A stretch of 64,000 nt of DNA from NCBI GenBank assembly GCA_001579985.1, contig LRSR01004839.1:1-64000 (forward strand), in the 5' to 3' direction. Below are positions 10,163 through 21,646 of the stretch, piece by piece. The notes below the pieces were generated by a model. The model ran no database searches. It saw only the letters and a list, made by a program, of their open reading frames with translations, and was not told where the DNA came from. This DNA comes from Hypsibius dujardini (lineage: Eukaryota > Tardigrada > Eutardigrada > Parachela > Hypsibiidae). The stretch's first letter is position 1; each line of letters starts with the position of its first letter. A program made the translations under genes and the position numbers.

Positions 10163-11251
10163 CACCTTTGGTCAGAGAAATCGCTACGCTCGATTTGTCA
10201 AGAGGCAGTTTGTTACCACAAGGCTGCAGGCTATACAAAAAAGTGCTTTGATTTGAGGCGGAAATAGTTGGCCACAAGATTTCACTGCGCATTTGCGCAA
10301 CACAGACTGTGCATTGCGCACCACAGCTTTCATTCTGCCGACAGTACTGTAGAGTCCCGACCCATCCGTGGTACTTTTTGGACCCTCCCCCCCCCCGTAA
10401 ATCAGACCCGTTAAGCCAAAACAACTGTTACGCTTCAATTGATCAATCAAGGGCTCGTTTCTCCCCAAATGACTGAGCGATAATTTCGGAGCTGTAAAAA
10501 TATCAATCAGTCGAACATTATCAATATAAAACTTTATTACATTTACAAATCTGACTCCATATCTTCACCGTCACCAGATCCTTCACCAAACTCTTCCTCG
10601 GCAAAAAAGCTCATTTCTGAATAATCTTGATTTTCATCATCACCGACAACTTCATCACCGATTTCACCGCTGGTTTGATTTTTATCGGCTTTCACGAAAG
10701 ACTTCCAAACAGTATCAAAATTAACTGCTTTTAAATAAAATGTTAAAAGAAAATGCAAAAAAACAAGCACGAATCAATGAATCGACCGCAGAAAGAAAGG
10801 ATGAAAACTAACTGTGAACTGCTTACGCAATCAATGAATCGACCGCAGAAAGGAAGGATGAAAACTGTACTGTTTACTTTACTGTTTACTGTTTACTTTT
10901 TACTGTGTGATGACATAGGCACCACGGATGGGTCGGGACTTTACAGTATTTCATTCACCAGAAAGAATGGGAAGACGTAAACCGTGAAACAAAGCATCGT
11001 AAAATAAAAAAAATTGCTTTGTACCACGGTTTACGTCTTCCCATTCTTTCCGGTGAATGAAATACTCCTGTAGGCAGAGTGAAAGCTGTGGTGCGCAATG
11101 CACAGTCTGTGTTGTGCAAATGCGCAGTGAAATCTTGTGGCCAACTTTTCCGCCTCAAATCAAAGCACTTTTTTTGTATAGCCTGCAGCCTTGTGGTAAC
11201 AAACTGCCTCTTGACAAATCGAGCGTAGCGATTTCTCTGACCAAAGGTGTA
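10163..11251. mobile_element. Foldback transposable element with ~200-bp terminal inverted repeats
   Basis: The left arm begins cacctttggtcagagaaatc and runs through ttgttaccacaaggctgcagg and ttgaggcggaaatagttggcc. The same sequence returns inverted at 11065-11251. An inner hairpin (about 10945-11068) has arms containing agaatgggaagacgtaaacc. The interior contains a small acidic open frame (minus, 10770-10543) that I cannot assign, and two near-identical copies of a caatgaatcgaccgcagaaa unit. No transposase is visible, so it is non-autonomous. A shorter relative lies at 55268-55533. Confidence 0.75.
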
Positions 11252-11917
11252 TAACTAGTACTAGTACTAGTACTATACTATATAACTAGTATTAGTACTA
11301 GTAGTACTATAACTAGTACTAGTACTAGTAGTACTAACAAATGTTGGCTATCTCGAGTTAGCAATCCGTCCAACTGACCACTCACCGTCCGATATCTGAA
11401 TCCCTGATGACAAAACTAATTATGCTAAAAGATTGAGAGACTAGTTTTGCAATGTTGGTTTTTTTCCTTAAACTAAACTAAAAGTTTTAGTCACTAAGGA
11501 TTTAAACGGGAAACTAAAATTAGCATTCGTAAACTAACTTCCATGAAACTAGACAAATTTTTTAATCACTAAAAATCTTTGTACTATTTTATTACTAAAC
11601 TAAATTATTTTACTCAACAAAGAATATATCAACTGAAAAAACATATCTAATTTGAGTATTTTCATCATTAGTGATGTCTCCATCACGCCCTTCTTCCTGG
11701 GTATTTGCACATAAAAGTAAGTGGATCTGTGTGGCCCCACATCACCCATTCCTGCCCGGCCGTTTATTGACTTCCTGATCTTCCTAAACGGGTAGAACAA
11801 CTTCGTTCCACGATAACCGTTGACTGTTCTTTGTTTTAATTGCCAGTTTCTGCGTCAATATCACTTGAGGATCACGGTAATTCGGTTCTTCAGTACAGTA
11901 AATTTCCAATTAGTAGC

Positions 11918-12006
11918 CTAAGCCTAAGCCTAGTCTAAGTAGCCTAAGCCTAGTCCAAGTAGCCTAAGCCTAGTCTAAGTAGCCTAAGCCTAGTCTAAGT
12001 AGCCTA
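11918..12006. repeat. GCCTAA-type (TTAGGC-like) 20-bp tandem repeat
   Basis: Units of about 20 bases, agcctaagcctagtctaagt, about four copies. The duplicated segment carries the same array at 37367-37455. The core (GCCTAA) equals the reverse complement of TTAGGC. Confidence 0.75.
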
Positions 12007-12509
12007 ACAAGCAATTCGTCTCAAAAACTCTCAATAAAATTTCCCGCTACACACAGTCTTAACAATTTCACTGATCCGTTTTACCGGTACAAGCCAGGAG
12101 GCTGACACTATTATTATTATTTACACAAACGCGACAGCTTCCGTAACATGACGGGGCGTTTTTCTGACATAACGCAGTAAACGAACCAGCGCATCAGGTG
12201 TAATTCCTTCAATACGGCTGGCCGCGGCCAAGGTACTCGGTCGTGTGGACTTTAGCTTGCCCCGAATTTCATCCGACAGGTTTAAGTTGACGAGATCGTA
12301 ATCCATGTCGTCAGGTAAGCCAAGGCTTTCGTCCTGCCGCATTTCGGAAATCTCAAACCTTTGCTCCTTCACGATCGCGGAGTAGGTTGCCTGAATTTTG
12401 AGGCGATCCGCGAGCCAAGGCTGTTGAGCCAAGTCGTACAGTTCCGGCTGTCAGGGGAAAAGATCGTCCTTAAATAGGTTCCATGATGGCATTTACAGGT
12501 TCACAAACG

Positions 12510-12725
12510 ACGAACAGGCAGACAACCGACCAGACAGACAGACAACAGACAATCCAATGGAAACAGAATCGTAAGAGGCAGGCAGACAACCGACCAGACA
12601 GACAGACAACAGACAGTCTAACGGAGACAGAATCGTAAGAGGCAGACAGACAACCAACCAGACAACCGACCAGACAGACAGGCAACAGACAGTCTAACGG
12701 AAACAGAGTCGTGAAAGGCAGGCAG
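12510..12725. repeat. Intron minisatellite (short allele) in MTO1 copy 1
   Basis: About three copies of a roughly 60-70-base unit containing acagaatcgtaagaggcag and gaccagacagacagacaac. Copy 2 (37950-38554) has about nine. Confidence 0.8.
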
Positions 12726-14508
12726 ATGAGAAATCAAAATTATCTGGCTCACGTACAATGTCTACCCGGAGAGCCGCTGTAAGCTGCTTGATGGACACGT
12801 CAGGGTGGTTGAGCATTTTATACGCAGTTTTTGCCTCCTCACTGGAAATACTGATGCTACCAGCGTGTAGCTTTTCTTTCCAGGCGGAACCGGTCAATTT
12901 TACGGATGACAGCAGCTCCGTCGCTCGTTCCAAGTCTGTCTTCATCTTCCGGAAACGATCCTGCCGCGCCTGGCCAACACACCCAACGGTCACGCCCTTT
13001 TCCGTTAGTCGCAGGTCTGCAAATAGAGAAAATAACAGAGAAATTAGCAAAGTAAACTGATGAAAAGCCGGAAATTACGGCGCATCAACAAGGAAACTCC
13101 AGCTCACACACCCAGCCGAGACGGTGATCGACAGCACACGAATTGGAGTTTGAGTGTGTCAATCAGAAAAACTACAGTTTACTACACAGCAAATGTCGCC
13201 CACACACACATACACACACGTAAACACAATCATAGTCAACATTTGCACATCAGGTAAGGCTCACGGAATTACAGGCGAGGCAGTATCCCGCCATGGTGGT
13301 CCTCAGTTAGCAGGTCGCTCGAGGTGTCCTCGGGAAAGTCAATACAAACACAAACAGTACATCGCGAAAAATAAACCCCGAATTACAGAAGCTGGTACTC
13401 CGGTCAATTGCGTGTAGGTTCACAAGCTACATTGATGGACGGTCAGATGAACCAACGAGAATTCGCTTAGTTCTCTTCTCACCGCACCTGCATTATCAGG
13501 CCGCAAAGTCAGTCGATATTCGGCACGAGCAGTAAACATCCTGTAGGGTTCGCTGGCTCCGTTAGTAATCAAATCATCAATCAGGACGCCAATGTAACCT
13601 TCCGTTCGATTGATGGTGATCGGTGGCTTAGAAAGGGCTTTGGCGGCTCCGTTTATCCCGGCAACGATTCCCTGTGCCGCTGCTTCTTCGTAACCTATTG
13701 ACCAGACAAATCGAGGTACAGTCAACGAGAAGATTGAGTACACTGGAGAGTCCGGGGAATGGGCAAAAGAGGCGGGGCAGGGGGTGGTTTTCAAACAATC
13801 CAACAATCAACCACCTGACCTGCAGCGCCACCTGTAGCGGTTGCTTTCTTCCTGCTTTGTTCCATTTTCAAACATGCCACCCCCTGCTCCGCCCCCTTTT
13901 GCCCATACCCCGGACCCTTCAGTGTACTCGATCTTTTCATTGATTGTAGACCTAGGTTCCGTACATGGAGTTAATTTTAATGGGTTTACCAGTAGTGCCG
14001 TTGATCTGACCGGCGAAGAAGAGATTCGGCATGCGACGGGTCTCCAGCGTCGGCTTCAGTTCTCTCGGATCGATGAAGTCGTAGAAGACTCCGTATCCCG
14101 AACGGAAGATTTCGACATTCTCCAAGCCCGGAACAAGTCGAAGCAACTTCATCTGATATTCCACAGGCATGGTCATGGACAAACCGTTAGGGTAGATGAC
14201 GTCAGAGTCGAAGCCTTCCGGTTCCAGCCAGACACGATGAGCGAGGTGGCCAAAGCGTAGGGACTTGGATTCAAGGGAAGGACAGAACCTGCCTTAACAA
14301 AATCTGTTAAACTCCACCTCATTTCAACGCAAAAATGCTATTTTGCAGGTAAAGATGAACGCTCAAACAGGAATACACACCTCAATCAAGCAATAAATCA
14401 ATCCATCATGTGACTGATTGGACGTAACATTTTTCCACATTTACTCCAATCAAGCAATCAGCAAATCGACTGATTGAATCAGATTTTGTGTTTCAAGTTG
14501 GTGTGCGG

Positions 14509-14636
14509 TAAACACGTGGCAAAACCTTGCGCTAACCGATTCAAGCCATTACACTCGTTCGACGTATGGCTGTTGTACACAACCCCGAGTTCAAGTGCTT
14601 GATTCGGTCAGCGCAAGGTTTTTTCCACGTGTGTAT
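14509..14636. mobile_element. CACGTGGCAAAA-family palindromic MITE (A1)
   Basis: The left end aaacacgtggcaaaacc is matched by ggttttttccacgtgtgta at the right. Inverted arms contain gcgctaaccgattcaagcc and its inverse ttgattcggtcagcgc. About 125 bp, able to fold into one hairpin. It lies in the first retained intron of the partial MTO1 copy. Confidence 0.8.
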
Positions 14637-15300
14637 TAATGAAAATACACACCTTGGGCCCGTCAGTTCCTCTTTGACATGCCGATTCAAATGTAACGTA
14701 TCCTTCACAATCTTCACCACTTCCTTCCCCTGAATGGAGGACAAGTGGCACGGCATCTGTTCTTCCGCTTTTAGCCAGGGCCGTTCGTTCATAAAAGAAA
14801 ACGCGAGCGGTGGATCGTCTCCCGGCCAGACGGAAGTTTTGGTGAAATCGATGGTCCGCTTGTCGAGTCTCGGTGGCGTCCCTGTTCGCAGTCTTCCCAT
14901 AGCGAATCCCGCTCGCTCGATGGTTTCCGCCAACGCCACCGCCGGGCCGTCGCCTATCCGGCCAGCCGGTGTTATTTGCAAACCGATATTAATCTCAGCT
15001 CGAAGGAAAGTCCCAGCGGTTAACACCACGGCTTTGGAGTGGTAGACGGTCCCGTCGGAGGTGACGACACCACCGCAAACGGTAGCGGGATTATCCGTAC
15101 TGCCAGGCTTGGTTATGAGATCGTCCACGGCTGCGGCACGGATGGTCAGGTTTGGGTAGGAGAAAATTTCTTTTTGAAGATTCTGCTTGTACAATTTCCT
15201 GCGACCAACAAAAGTTATCATTATTTACCGCCAAAGGGATATGGTGGGAAGTCCGACGGTCTTTAGAGAAAAAAAACAGAACTCATCAAACTTAGCGGGA

Positions 15301-17120
15301 CGCAGACAGACAGACAAACAAACAGATGTACAGGCAGGTAGACAGACAGACAGACAGACAGAAATTAGATAGACAGGCAGACAGACGGACAGACAAATAG
15401 GCCGGCAGGCATTTTGTAGTTGTAAGTAGCCCTTCACGTTAGTAGTAAAGACCACACACCGCCGGAGGTGTATCTTGATGTTCGGATGCATCCTTTTGGG
15501 AATTGGTGGTTGCGGTGTCAGATCCTTGGTCTCTGCAAATCGATTCCAGTGTTCCTCTGTGTACATTTCATTAATGGTTAGCTTAGTTAGATTCACAAAA
15601 AGTGAAGATCAAGTTTCTGGATGCTCGTGAGACCTAACCTACATTCAGGACTCCCGCTACATTGTCTGCTGAGTAATCGGCTGTCATCAGTGTTAACGAA
15701 TAAAGCGCTTCATGAACTCGCTCAACGAAACCGTTCGATGATGTTTGAAAATTTTATGTACATTTATGCCCACGTTCCAGTATGTCTGTGTGCCTATTTT
15801 ACTATGTTCTTTGAGAGCCAACCGGTAGGCAGGTAGAGAAAGGCAGGTGGAGACCGCCTTGGTTGATGTGTGTTGCTGTAAAAACTGCCGGCACCCATTC
15901 ACTCGATGCCTGGAGAAAATATGACTGGCCACAATACAAGTGAAAATGGCTAAAGTGACGTCACGCCTACCTAAAGTGATATCTGGAAATGAAAACGCCC
16001 ACTCCACCACGATCCCGTTGTCTTTGTGCACATACTACTCAACAACCCAATTCATTATCAGCGGGCTCCTGTTTGCCTGCCTTATCTGTCGGTCTGTCGG
16101 TCTGTCTGTCTCTCACTGTCAGTCCAGTTCTGTTAAGTCACACAAAAGCTACGGCAAGAAGCTGCCGTCGACTGTTATTGATTTTTCTGCGTGGCTCCCG
16201 GCGGTTTTTATTCACTGTCAAGGTTAGTGCCGTCGCTGTTATTGCACGATGCCAGCGCATGTCTGGTAGAGTGGCGATCCACTATTCGTCGTTCCAGCCT
16301 GGAACTTCCAGGCATCAACAATTTAGTTTTCTTTTGTCTGAGTGGTAGATTTTGCATCGTAATTCCGTGAAAGGATACCTACGGGCTCACCCTCGTCCGG
16401 GCGAAGATCATTTGATCCAAATAGTTATGGTGGATTTCGCATTAGCTATTCCACGTCCATTGGACTTTACATAAGCAATTTCACTCCTATTAGAATTCGC
16501 ATTAGCAATTCCACTTCGATTGGCATTCATCCTTTGGAGGAATCAAATGAAAATCGATGACATCATAGATGTCACGAGATCTAGGACAACTTTTTGTCCG
16601 ACTCTTTGAACCCACCACGTGATAAACTTGATATAGTACTCCAAAAGAGCAAAAACTCCACACCAACGGCAATGGCAAACAGCGAATCAGACCGTGGATC
16701 TCCACCTCATCAACATACACAGGCTACGTAAACATCATGACCAGCTTCTGCCATACGTTAATGTTTATTGAGCCACATACCAGAGTTCATCGTGTGATTT
16801 CTACTCGAAACTCAACATTACTGTAAGCTACCCGCAAGCCCCGGAATACAATACATACAACAATCCCATATCCATCGGGCTAAGCCCTTGGAGAAATCAA
16901 ATGAATATCGAGAAACTGCTATCGACTGCGAAAACATGCGTTTCGGGTGTTAGCCGTCAACTGATTGTACAGTGCGGGTACCTCATATAGAGTAATTGCG
17001 CACCGTCATTAAAGCCGGTCGCCGCGCATTCGGAAAGTTTCTGTTCACGCACTCAGTCGCTTTGCAACCTTAATTTTTTTCCAATTTTTCCTCCCTGTCC
17101 AGCAAGCACCACAGAAAAAA
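15301..17120. other. Intergenic DNA between partial MTO1 and the OYE gene
   Basis: Contains a CTGT/ACAG tract at 15308-15385 and a short one near 16090. At 16400-16560 and again near 16870 there are imperfect repeats of catttagc/gcattagcaattcc and gagaaatcaaatgaatatcg type. I see no gene. Confidence 0.4.
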
Positions 17121-19297
17121 ATGGGTCACGCCGATCAGTCAACCAATGACCAGAAAGCCGGAAACGATCATGCCGTAGTCCCAAAGTCCGTGCCAGCGGT
17201 GCAGCCAGGTAAGACAGTTGCTCACTTGTCTGGAAATGTTTAGACAAAGTCTGAACATACCGGGAGAAAACAACATAGATTTTTGAGGAAGTCTGGAATT
17301 ATCGAGACATATGGGCATACTTTCTGAAGCATATGTCTGACTGTTATTAGAACTGTCTAGGATTGTCTGAAAGGTGTAGAATATGTTTCAAAAAATTTCT
17401 AGACGTGCCGGGATGAAAGTGATGCTCTACTCGTACTGTAGATAAATTTCTAGAAGAGTCAGATTTTTTTTGCAAATTTTTGAAGTGAATCTGAACCTGT
17501 TTCAACGATTTTTATTGATTTAACATGCGATTTTTCTGCAGAGGGCGCAACGTGCTGCTCGGACAATTCCGCTGATACTAAGGTGAAAACGTTGACATGC
17601 TCGCTCACCGGTATGGCTCCTCTTTTCACGCCCATCAAAATCGGAAGCCTCCAGCTGACCCACCGCATCATCATGGCACCGTTGACCCGTTGCCGCGCTT
17701 CACCGGAAGGAGTGCCCAACACCGAACTGGCCGGCACCTACTACACCCAGCGTACCACTAAAGGTAAACTCACAATTAGACAACGTCAAGATACTAATAC
17801 AATACAGACAGACAGACAGACAGACAGACGAACACAGTCATATAATGAACTGTTTTGTTTTTTCAAAGGGGGACTCATCATCTCCGAAGCTACGAACATC
17901 AGCCGTCAGGCGACCGGACATTTCTGCGCCCCCGGCATCTACACTCCGGCTCAGGTGGAGGCTTGGAAGAGCATCACTTCAGCCATCCAAAAGAAAGGTG
18001 GCTTCATTTTCTTGCAGCTGTGGCACGTTGGGCGTGGCTCGCATTCCAAGTACCAGCCGGACGGTCGCCCGCCGGTGGGACCAAGTCCTATCGCTATCAA
18101 GGAAGAGACTTCGCTGCCGGATGGAAGTTTGGCTCCGTTTGAAGTGCCGCGAGAGCTTACCCTTGAGGAGATTACCGCGATCGTCGAGGACTACCGCAAG
18201 GCCACCAAGAATGCCTTCCTGGCCGGTTTCGACGGGGTGGAGGTTCATGGTGCTAATGGCTACTTGATCGACCAGGTACAATATGAAATTTCTTATTGCA
18301 TTTGCTGGACTTGGTGTGTGTAGATTGAATCGTCTATTCGGGTATTGTCTTCCTATTGTTTTGTTCCAATGTCTGGATGGTTATTCGCAGAAATGCGTCT
18401 TTGATAACTGACTGTCTGTCCCTTCGTCTCTCTGTCGGTATGTCTGTCTGTCTGTCTTTCTGTCTCTCTGTCTCTCTGTTTCTCTGTCTGTCGACGTAAT
18501 TAGTTTTCTCTTGGTACATCTGCCTGTCATTCTGTCTGCGTCCTTGGCAATCTTGCTAGACTGCCTTGATTATTCAGCGATATGATTGTCGACGTCTTGT
18601 TGTCTTGTAGTTTTTGCACGACGGCTCCAACCAGCGCAAAGACAAGTACGGCGGCAGCTACGAAAACCGCGCCCGATTTCTTTTGGAAGTGGTGGAAGCC
18701 GTCCAGCAAACCTGGATCGAAGCGGCCGGCGCCGGTTCTCCCAAGGCCGCGAACGTCGGTCTCCGTCTCGCTCCCTTCGGCAAATACCAAGACATGTCCG
18801 ACTCCCACGAAGCCGAACTCTACGGCTACGTCATTCCTAATCTGAATCGCTTTAACTTGGCCTATCTTCACGTCGTGGAACCGCGTGTCATCGGCAGCAC
18901 CGCCGCCGGTCCGGAAGCCGTCGAGGTGGTCCATAGTTTGGGCAAAACGTATAATGGACCCTGGATCACGGCTGGCGGATACCGTCCGGACGACGCCAAC
19001 AAGACCGTCATGGACGCTGCTCATTCTGACCCGCCGCGTGCGGTGGCGGTGGCGTTCGGTCGGCTCTTCATCGCCAATCCGGATTTGCCGTTGCGCATCT
19101 TTCTTCGCGCTCCGCTGCATCACTACAACCGAGCCACGTTCTACACGCACGATGCGGTGGGTTATACTGACCAACCGTTTTTGGCGGCGGGTGATATTGT
19201 GGAGGGTGTGAAGGAACTGCGTGTGGAACAGCCGGACAATCAGAAGCTGCAGAATGCCATTGAGGGAGAGATTCAGCTGCTGAAGGTCCAAGCTTGA
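17121..19297 (+). CDS. Old Yellow Enzyme / 12-oxophytodienoate reductase-like flavin ene-reductase, four exons
   Basis: Exons 17121-17208, 17542-17763, 17869-18275 and 18611-19297 join in phase to 467 residues. FMN-dependent OYEs reduce C=C bonds of enones with NADPH. The TIM barrel starts near residue 53 (MAPLFTPIKIGSLQLTHRII). Family landmarks follow: MAPLTRCRA, LIISEATNIS, FLQLWHVGR, the substrate-binding HGANGYLIDQ, and DKYGGSYENR. Near the C-terminus, GRLFIANPDLP binds FMN phosphate. The roughly 50-residue N-terminal extension, coded partly in its own exon, is not part of the usual enzyme and is Cys/Thr-rich with no clear targeting signal; a shorter start at MAPLF is possible. OYEs are common in plants, fungi and bacteria and patchy in animals. 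Confidence 0.9.
18414..18494. repeat. CTGT/CTCT microsatellite in OYE intron 3
   Basis: Short, impure CTGT and CTCT tract within the intron. Confidence 0.7.
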
Positions 19298-20289
19298 GCC
19301 GACGGTCAAATTTGTCTGCAAAAGTCTTGCGACAGACAGATATAATTTCATTGATCTGCTTTTCTCACGTGTACGTCCTCAATGTCTGTTCGACTGACTG
19401 TTCTTGCTTCACTTTTCAAAAGGCACTTGTCTCTCTAGAGTTTTGATCATTCTTGGCACGATAAGGAAGTGTTGATCAGCCAAGGAGGTCGAGCGATGTT
19501 CAAATTATTTTTCCATTTCGTGCACTCCTGAAGAAAGTTTGTTGGCGAGCCATTTCAAAAAAATCATTGTTTGTTCGTCTGTCTATCTGTTTGTCTGTCT
19601 GTCTGCCTGCCTGGACGGGTGTTTGTTTAGTGTTGGTTGTTTAACGCCGTCTACATTTATCTGCCTGCCTGCTTTGTCTGTCGATCAGTCAGTCATCCTT
19701 ATGGACTATTGGCTGCTGGTCTTTCTGGTAGTCCACCTAATCAGTCCGAGAAAGTCAACTTTATCTAGCATTAATTGGAAGAGATGTTGTTCATAGACGG
19801 ATCTGTCAATATGCATTACACGAACGACGCTTAAATGATGTTTGCACATGTGTGCGTATCACTTACGTAACATCTATAATAACATAAAAACGTAAGACGA
19901 ACTAATTTCAGCTACAAATGATTATTGTATGATTAGTGGCTTGCAGGAACGGAAGCAACCAGTAAAATTTCTGCGTTAATTTTGCTTTAAAATTACGGCG
20001 CCTTATTTTACGTTGTTACAAACGTTTATAGAGGTATAAATGTTGTTTACTGCATTTCGACCGAGTCATTCATACACATACAGCCCTCACCGAGAAAACA
20101 ATCTCGAACAACTTTTAATTCCGCGCATTGTTATTCTTCTAAATGCAACCGGTTTTCGGTGTAGTGCATGCGAATATGTTCGTCTGGCACTATAATATAA
20201 GTTCCATCAAGAGAGCTTTCAACACTTAGGTGCAATTCAGTAGAAATTATTAGCTTTTTTGAAGGAACAAACACGAAACGAAATATATA
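19298..20289. other. Intergenic stretch before the alpha/beta hydrolase
   Basis: A CTGT-rich tract lies at 19568-19640; the rest is AT-rich with no gene I can support. Confidence 0.4.
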
Positions 20290-21156
20290 ATGTCCACACC
20301 CGCAATCCACTATCACACCGTCCCTGTGGGGAACCAATCAATCTTCTACCGTGAATCCGGCACTGCCTCACCCCTGGTTCTCACCCTACTGCTCCTCCAC
20401 GGCTTCCCGTCCTCCTCCCACCAATTCCGGAACCTAATCGGCCTCCTCGGACCAGATTTCCACATTATTGCACCGGACCTTCCCGGCTTCGGCTTTTCTT
20501 CCCACCCAAACCACACCGACTTTGCCTATACCTTCGACAACCTCGCCAATGTAATCGACAACTTCACCCAAGTCCTCAAACTTGATAAATACGCCCTGTA
20601 TGTCTTCGATTACGGCGCACCCGTCGGATTCCGTATAGCCATGACACATCCGGAACGGGTGGTCGCCATTATCAGTCAAAACGGTAATGCCTATGACGAC
20701 GGACTAAGTGACGCTTGGAATCCCATCAGAGCGTACTGGAAGGAACCGTCTCTGAAAAATCGGGAGACGGTTCGTCAGACGCTGTTAACCTATGAAGCCA
20801 CCAAGTGGCAATATACACAGGGCGTGGTTGATCCGACCGTAATTGCACCGGAATCGTATGAATTGGACTGGGTGTTGTTGCAGCGGCCAGGTGTAATTGA
20901 CATCCAGTTGGATCTCTTCTTGGATTATGCGAGTAATGTTCAGCTGTATCCGGCGTTTCACAAGTACTTTGCGGCGAAGAAGCCAAAGTTGTTGGCCATC
21001 TGGGGGAAGAATGATCCCTTCTTTTTGCCGGCGGGAGCGGAGGCCTTTAAACGGGATCTGCCGCAAGCGAAGGTGGTCCTGCTCGATACCGGACACTTCG
21101 CGCTAGAGACGCACGCTCCCATCATCGCCGGCCAAATTCTCCAATTTTTGGCCTAG
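20290..21156 (+). CDS. Intronless alpha/beta-fold hydrolase (haloalkane dehalogenase/epoxide hydrolase-like)
   Basis: 288 residues in a single exon, among neighbours that are all split. It has the oxyanion-hole motif LLHGFPSSSHQFRNL (about 35-50), the DLPGFGFS block, a nucleophile elbow reading YVFDYGAP (Asp nucleophile), WGKNDPFF with the acid, and DTGHFALE with the catalytic His. The Asp nucleophile places it with epoxide hydrolase/dehalogenase-type enzymes rather than Ser esterases. The FDYGAPVGFR and QNGNAY blocks recall bacterial and fungal members. No signal peptide, so likely cytosolic. The substrate cannot be told from sequence. Lack of introns and microbial look make it a candidate for lateral transfer. 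Confidence 0.85.
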   Translation: MSTPAIHYHTVPVGNQSIFYRESGTASPLVLTLLLLHGFPSSSHQFRNLIGLLGPDFHIIAPDLPGFGFSSHPNHTDFAYTFDNLANVIDNFTQVLKLDKYALYVFDYGAPVGFRIAMTHPERVVAIISQNGNAYDDGLSDAWNPIRAYWKEPSLKNRETVRQTLLTYEATKWQYTQGVVDPTVIAPESYELDWVLLQRPGVIDIQLDLFLDYASNVQLYPAFHKYFAAKKPKLLAIWGKNDPFFLPAGAEAFKRDLPQAKVVLLDTGHFALETHAPIIAGQILQFLA

Positions 21157-21646
21157 CAAACTGCTGGTTTGTTGTTAATATCTAGTAGCAGTATGTCAAG
21201 TTGTAACTCTGTCTGTTAACTAAGCATCCATCTGAAATTCAGTCTTCGTAGTCCACAATATGCGGATGACCAGGTACGGAGCTGCTGGGATACAATAATT
21301 ACGGCGCAGACGCGGAACTGTTGACTTTTTCTGAATACGCAAAAATAACCTTCCAATATGTCTGTCTGTCTGTCTAGTCTGTCTGTATCTGTCTGTCTGC
21401 CTGTCTGTCTATCTATCTATCTATCTACCTGTCTTTCTTTCTTTCTGGCTGCCTGCCTCTTTTTCTTTCGTTCTCTCTATCTGTATGTTTGTTCATCTGA
21501 CCACTTACCCGCTTGAATGTCACTAACAAAAATGGACATTTCACGACAAATACAATCAACTGTGTTCGATGGGGCTTTTAACAGAACCAAATACTCGAAG
21601 GAACATTACGGTAGAACGAGCCAAAATGAAGCTTTGGCATGACTTT
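21157..21646. other. Convergent intergenic stretch with CTGT repeat
   Basis: A CTGT/CTAT microsatellite at about 21357-21440 lies between the stop of the hydrolase and the stop of the transporter. No gene seen. Confidence 0.5.

Larger units (their letters stand above)
12121..15198 (-). pseudogene. Partial copy of MTO1 lacking the first two exons
   Basis: Five exons are present: 15198-14653, 14288-13990, 13694-13488, 13016-12757 and 12447-12121. They are homologous to exons 3-7 of the complete MTO1 at 37570-42648. They stay open and retain their splice sites, but I find no counterpart of the presequence exon or of the exon with the FAD-binding GGGHAG motif anywhere up to the next gene. Without that motif it could not bind FAD in the normal way. 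It may be a pseudogene, may have acquired a new first exon (a short open stretch lies at 15596-15460), or may be an assembly duplicate. The last exon ends [10 protein letters not shown] as in the full copy. Confidence 0.7.
11741..15300. repeat. Segmental duplication, copy 1 (MTO1 3' part)
   Basis: Matches 37190-41135 almost base for base. The coordinate offset is 25449 up to the intron minisatellite and 25829 after it, because copy 2 has about 380 bp more repeat. Identity is near complete from 11741 to about 14990 apart from the repeat, then clearly lower (many substitutions) to about 15300, where similarity ends. Confidence 0.9.

Noticed and set aside
10543-10770. Acidic frame inside the foldback element as a real gene
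   Set aside because: Short, no domain, and located within a non-autonomous repeat.
15225-15596. Counterpart of the MTO1 FAD-binding exon upstream of the partial copy
   Set aside because: The frame here (MNLTKLTINEMYTEEHW...) has no GGGHAG or CNPSFGGIG motif; it is unrelated to MTO1 exon 2.
18527-19351. 274-residue minus-strand frame opposite OYE exon 4
   Set aside because: Codon-bias shadow of the OYE exon; no homology.
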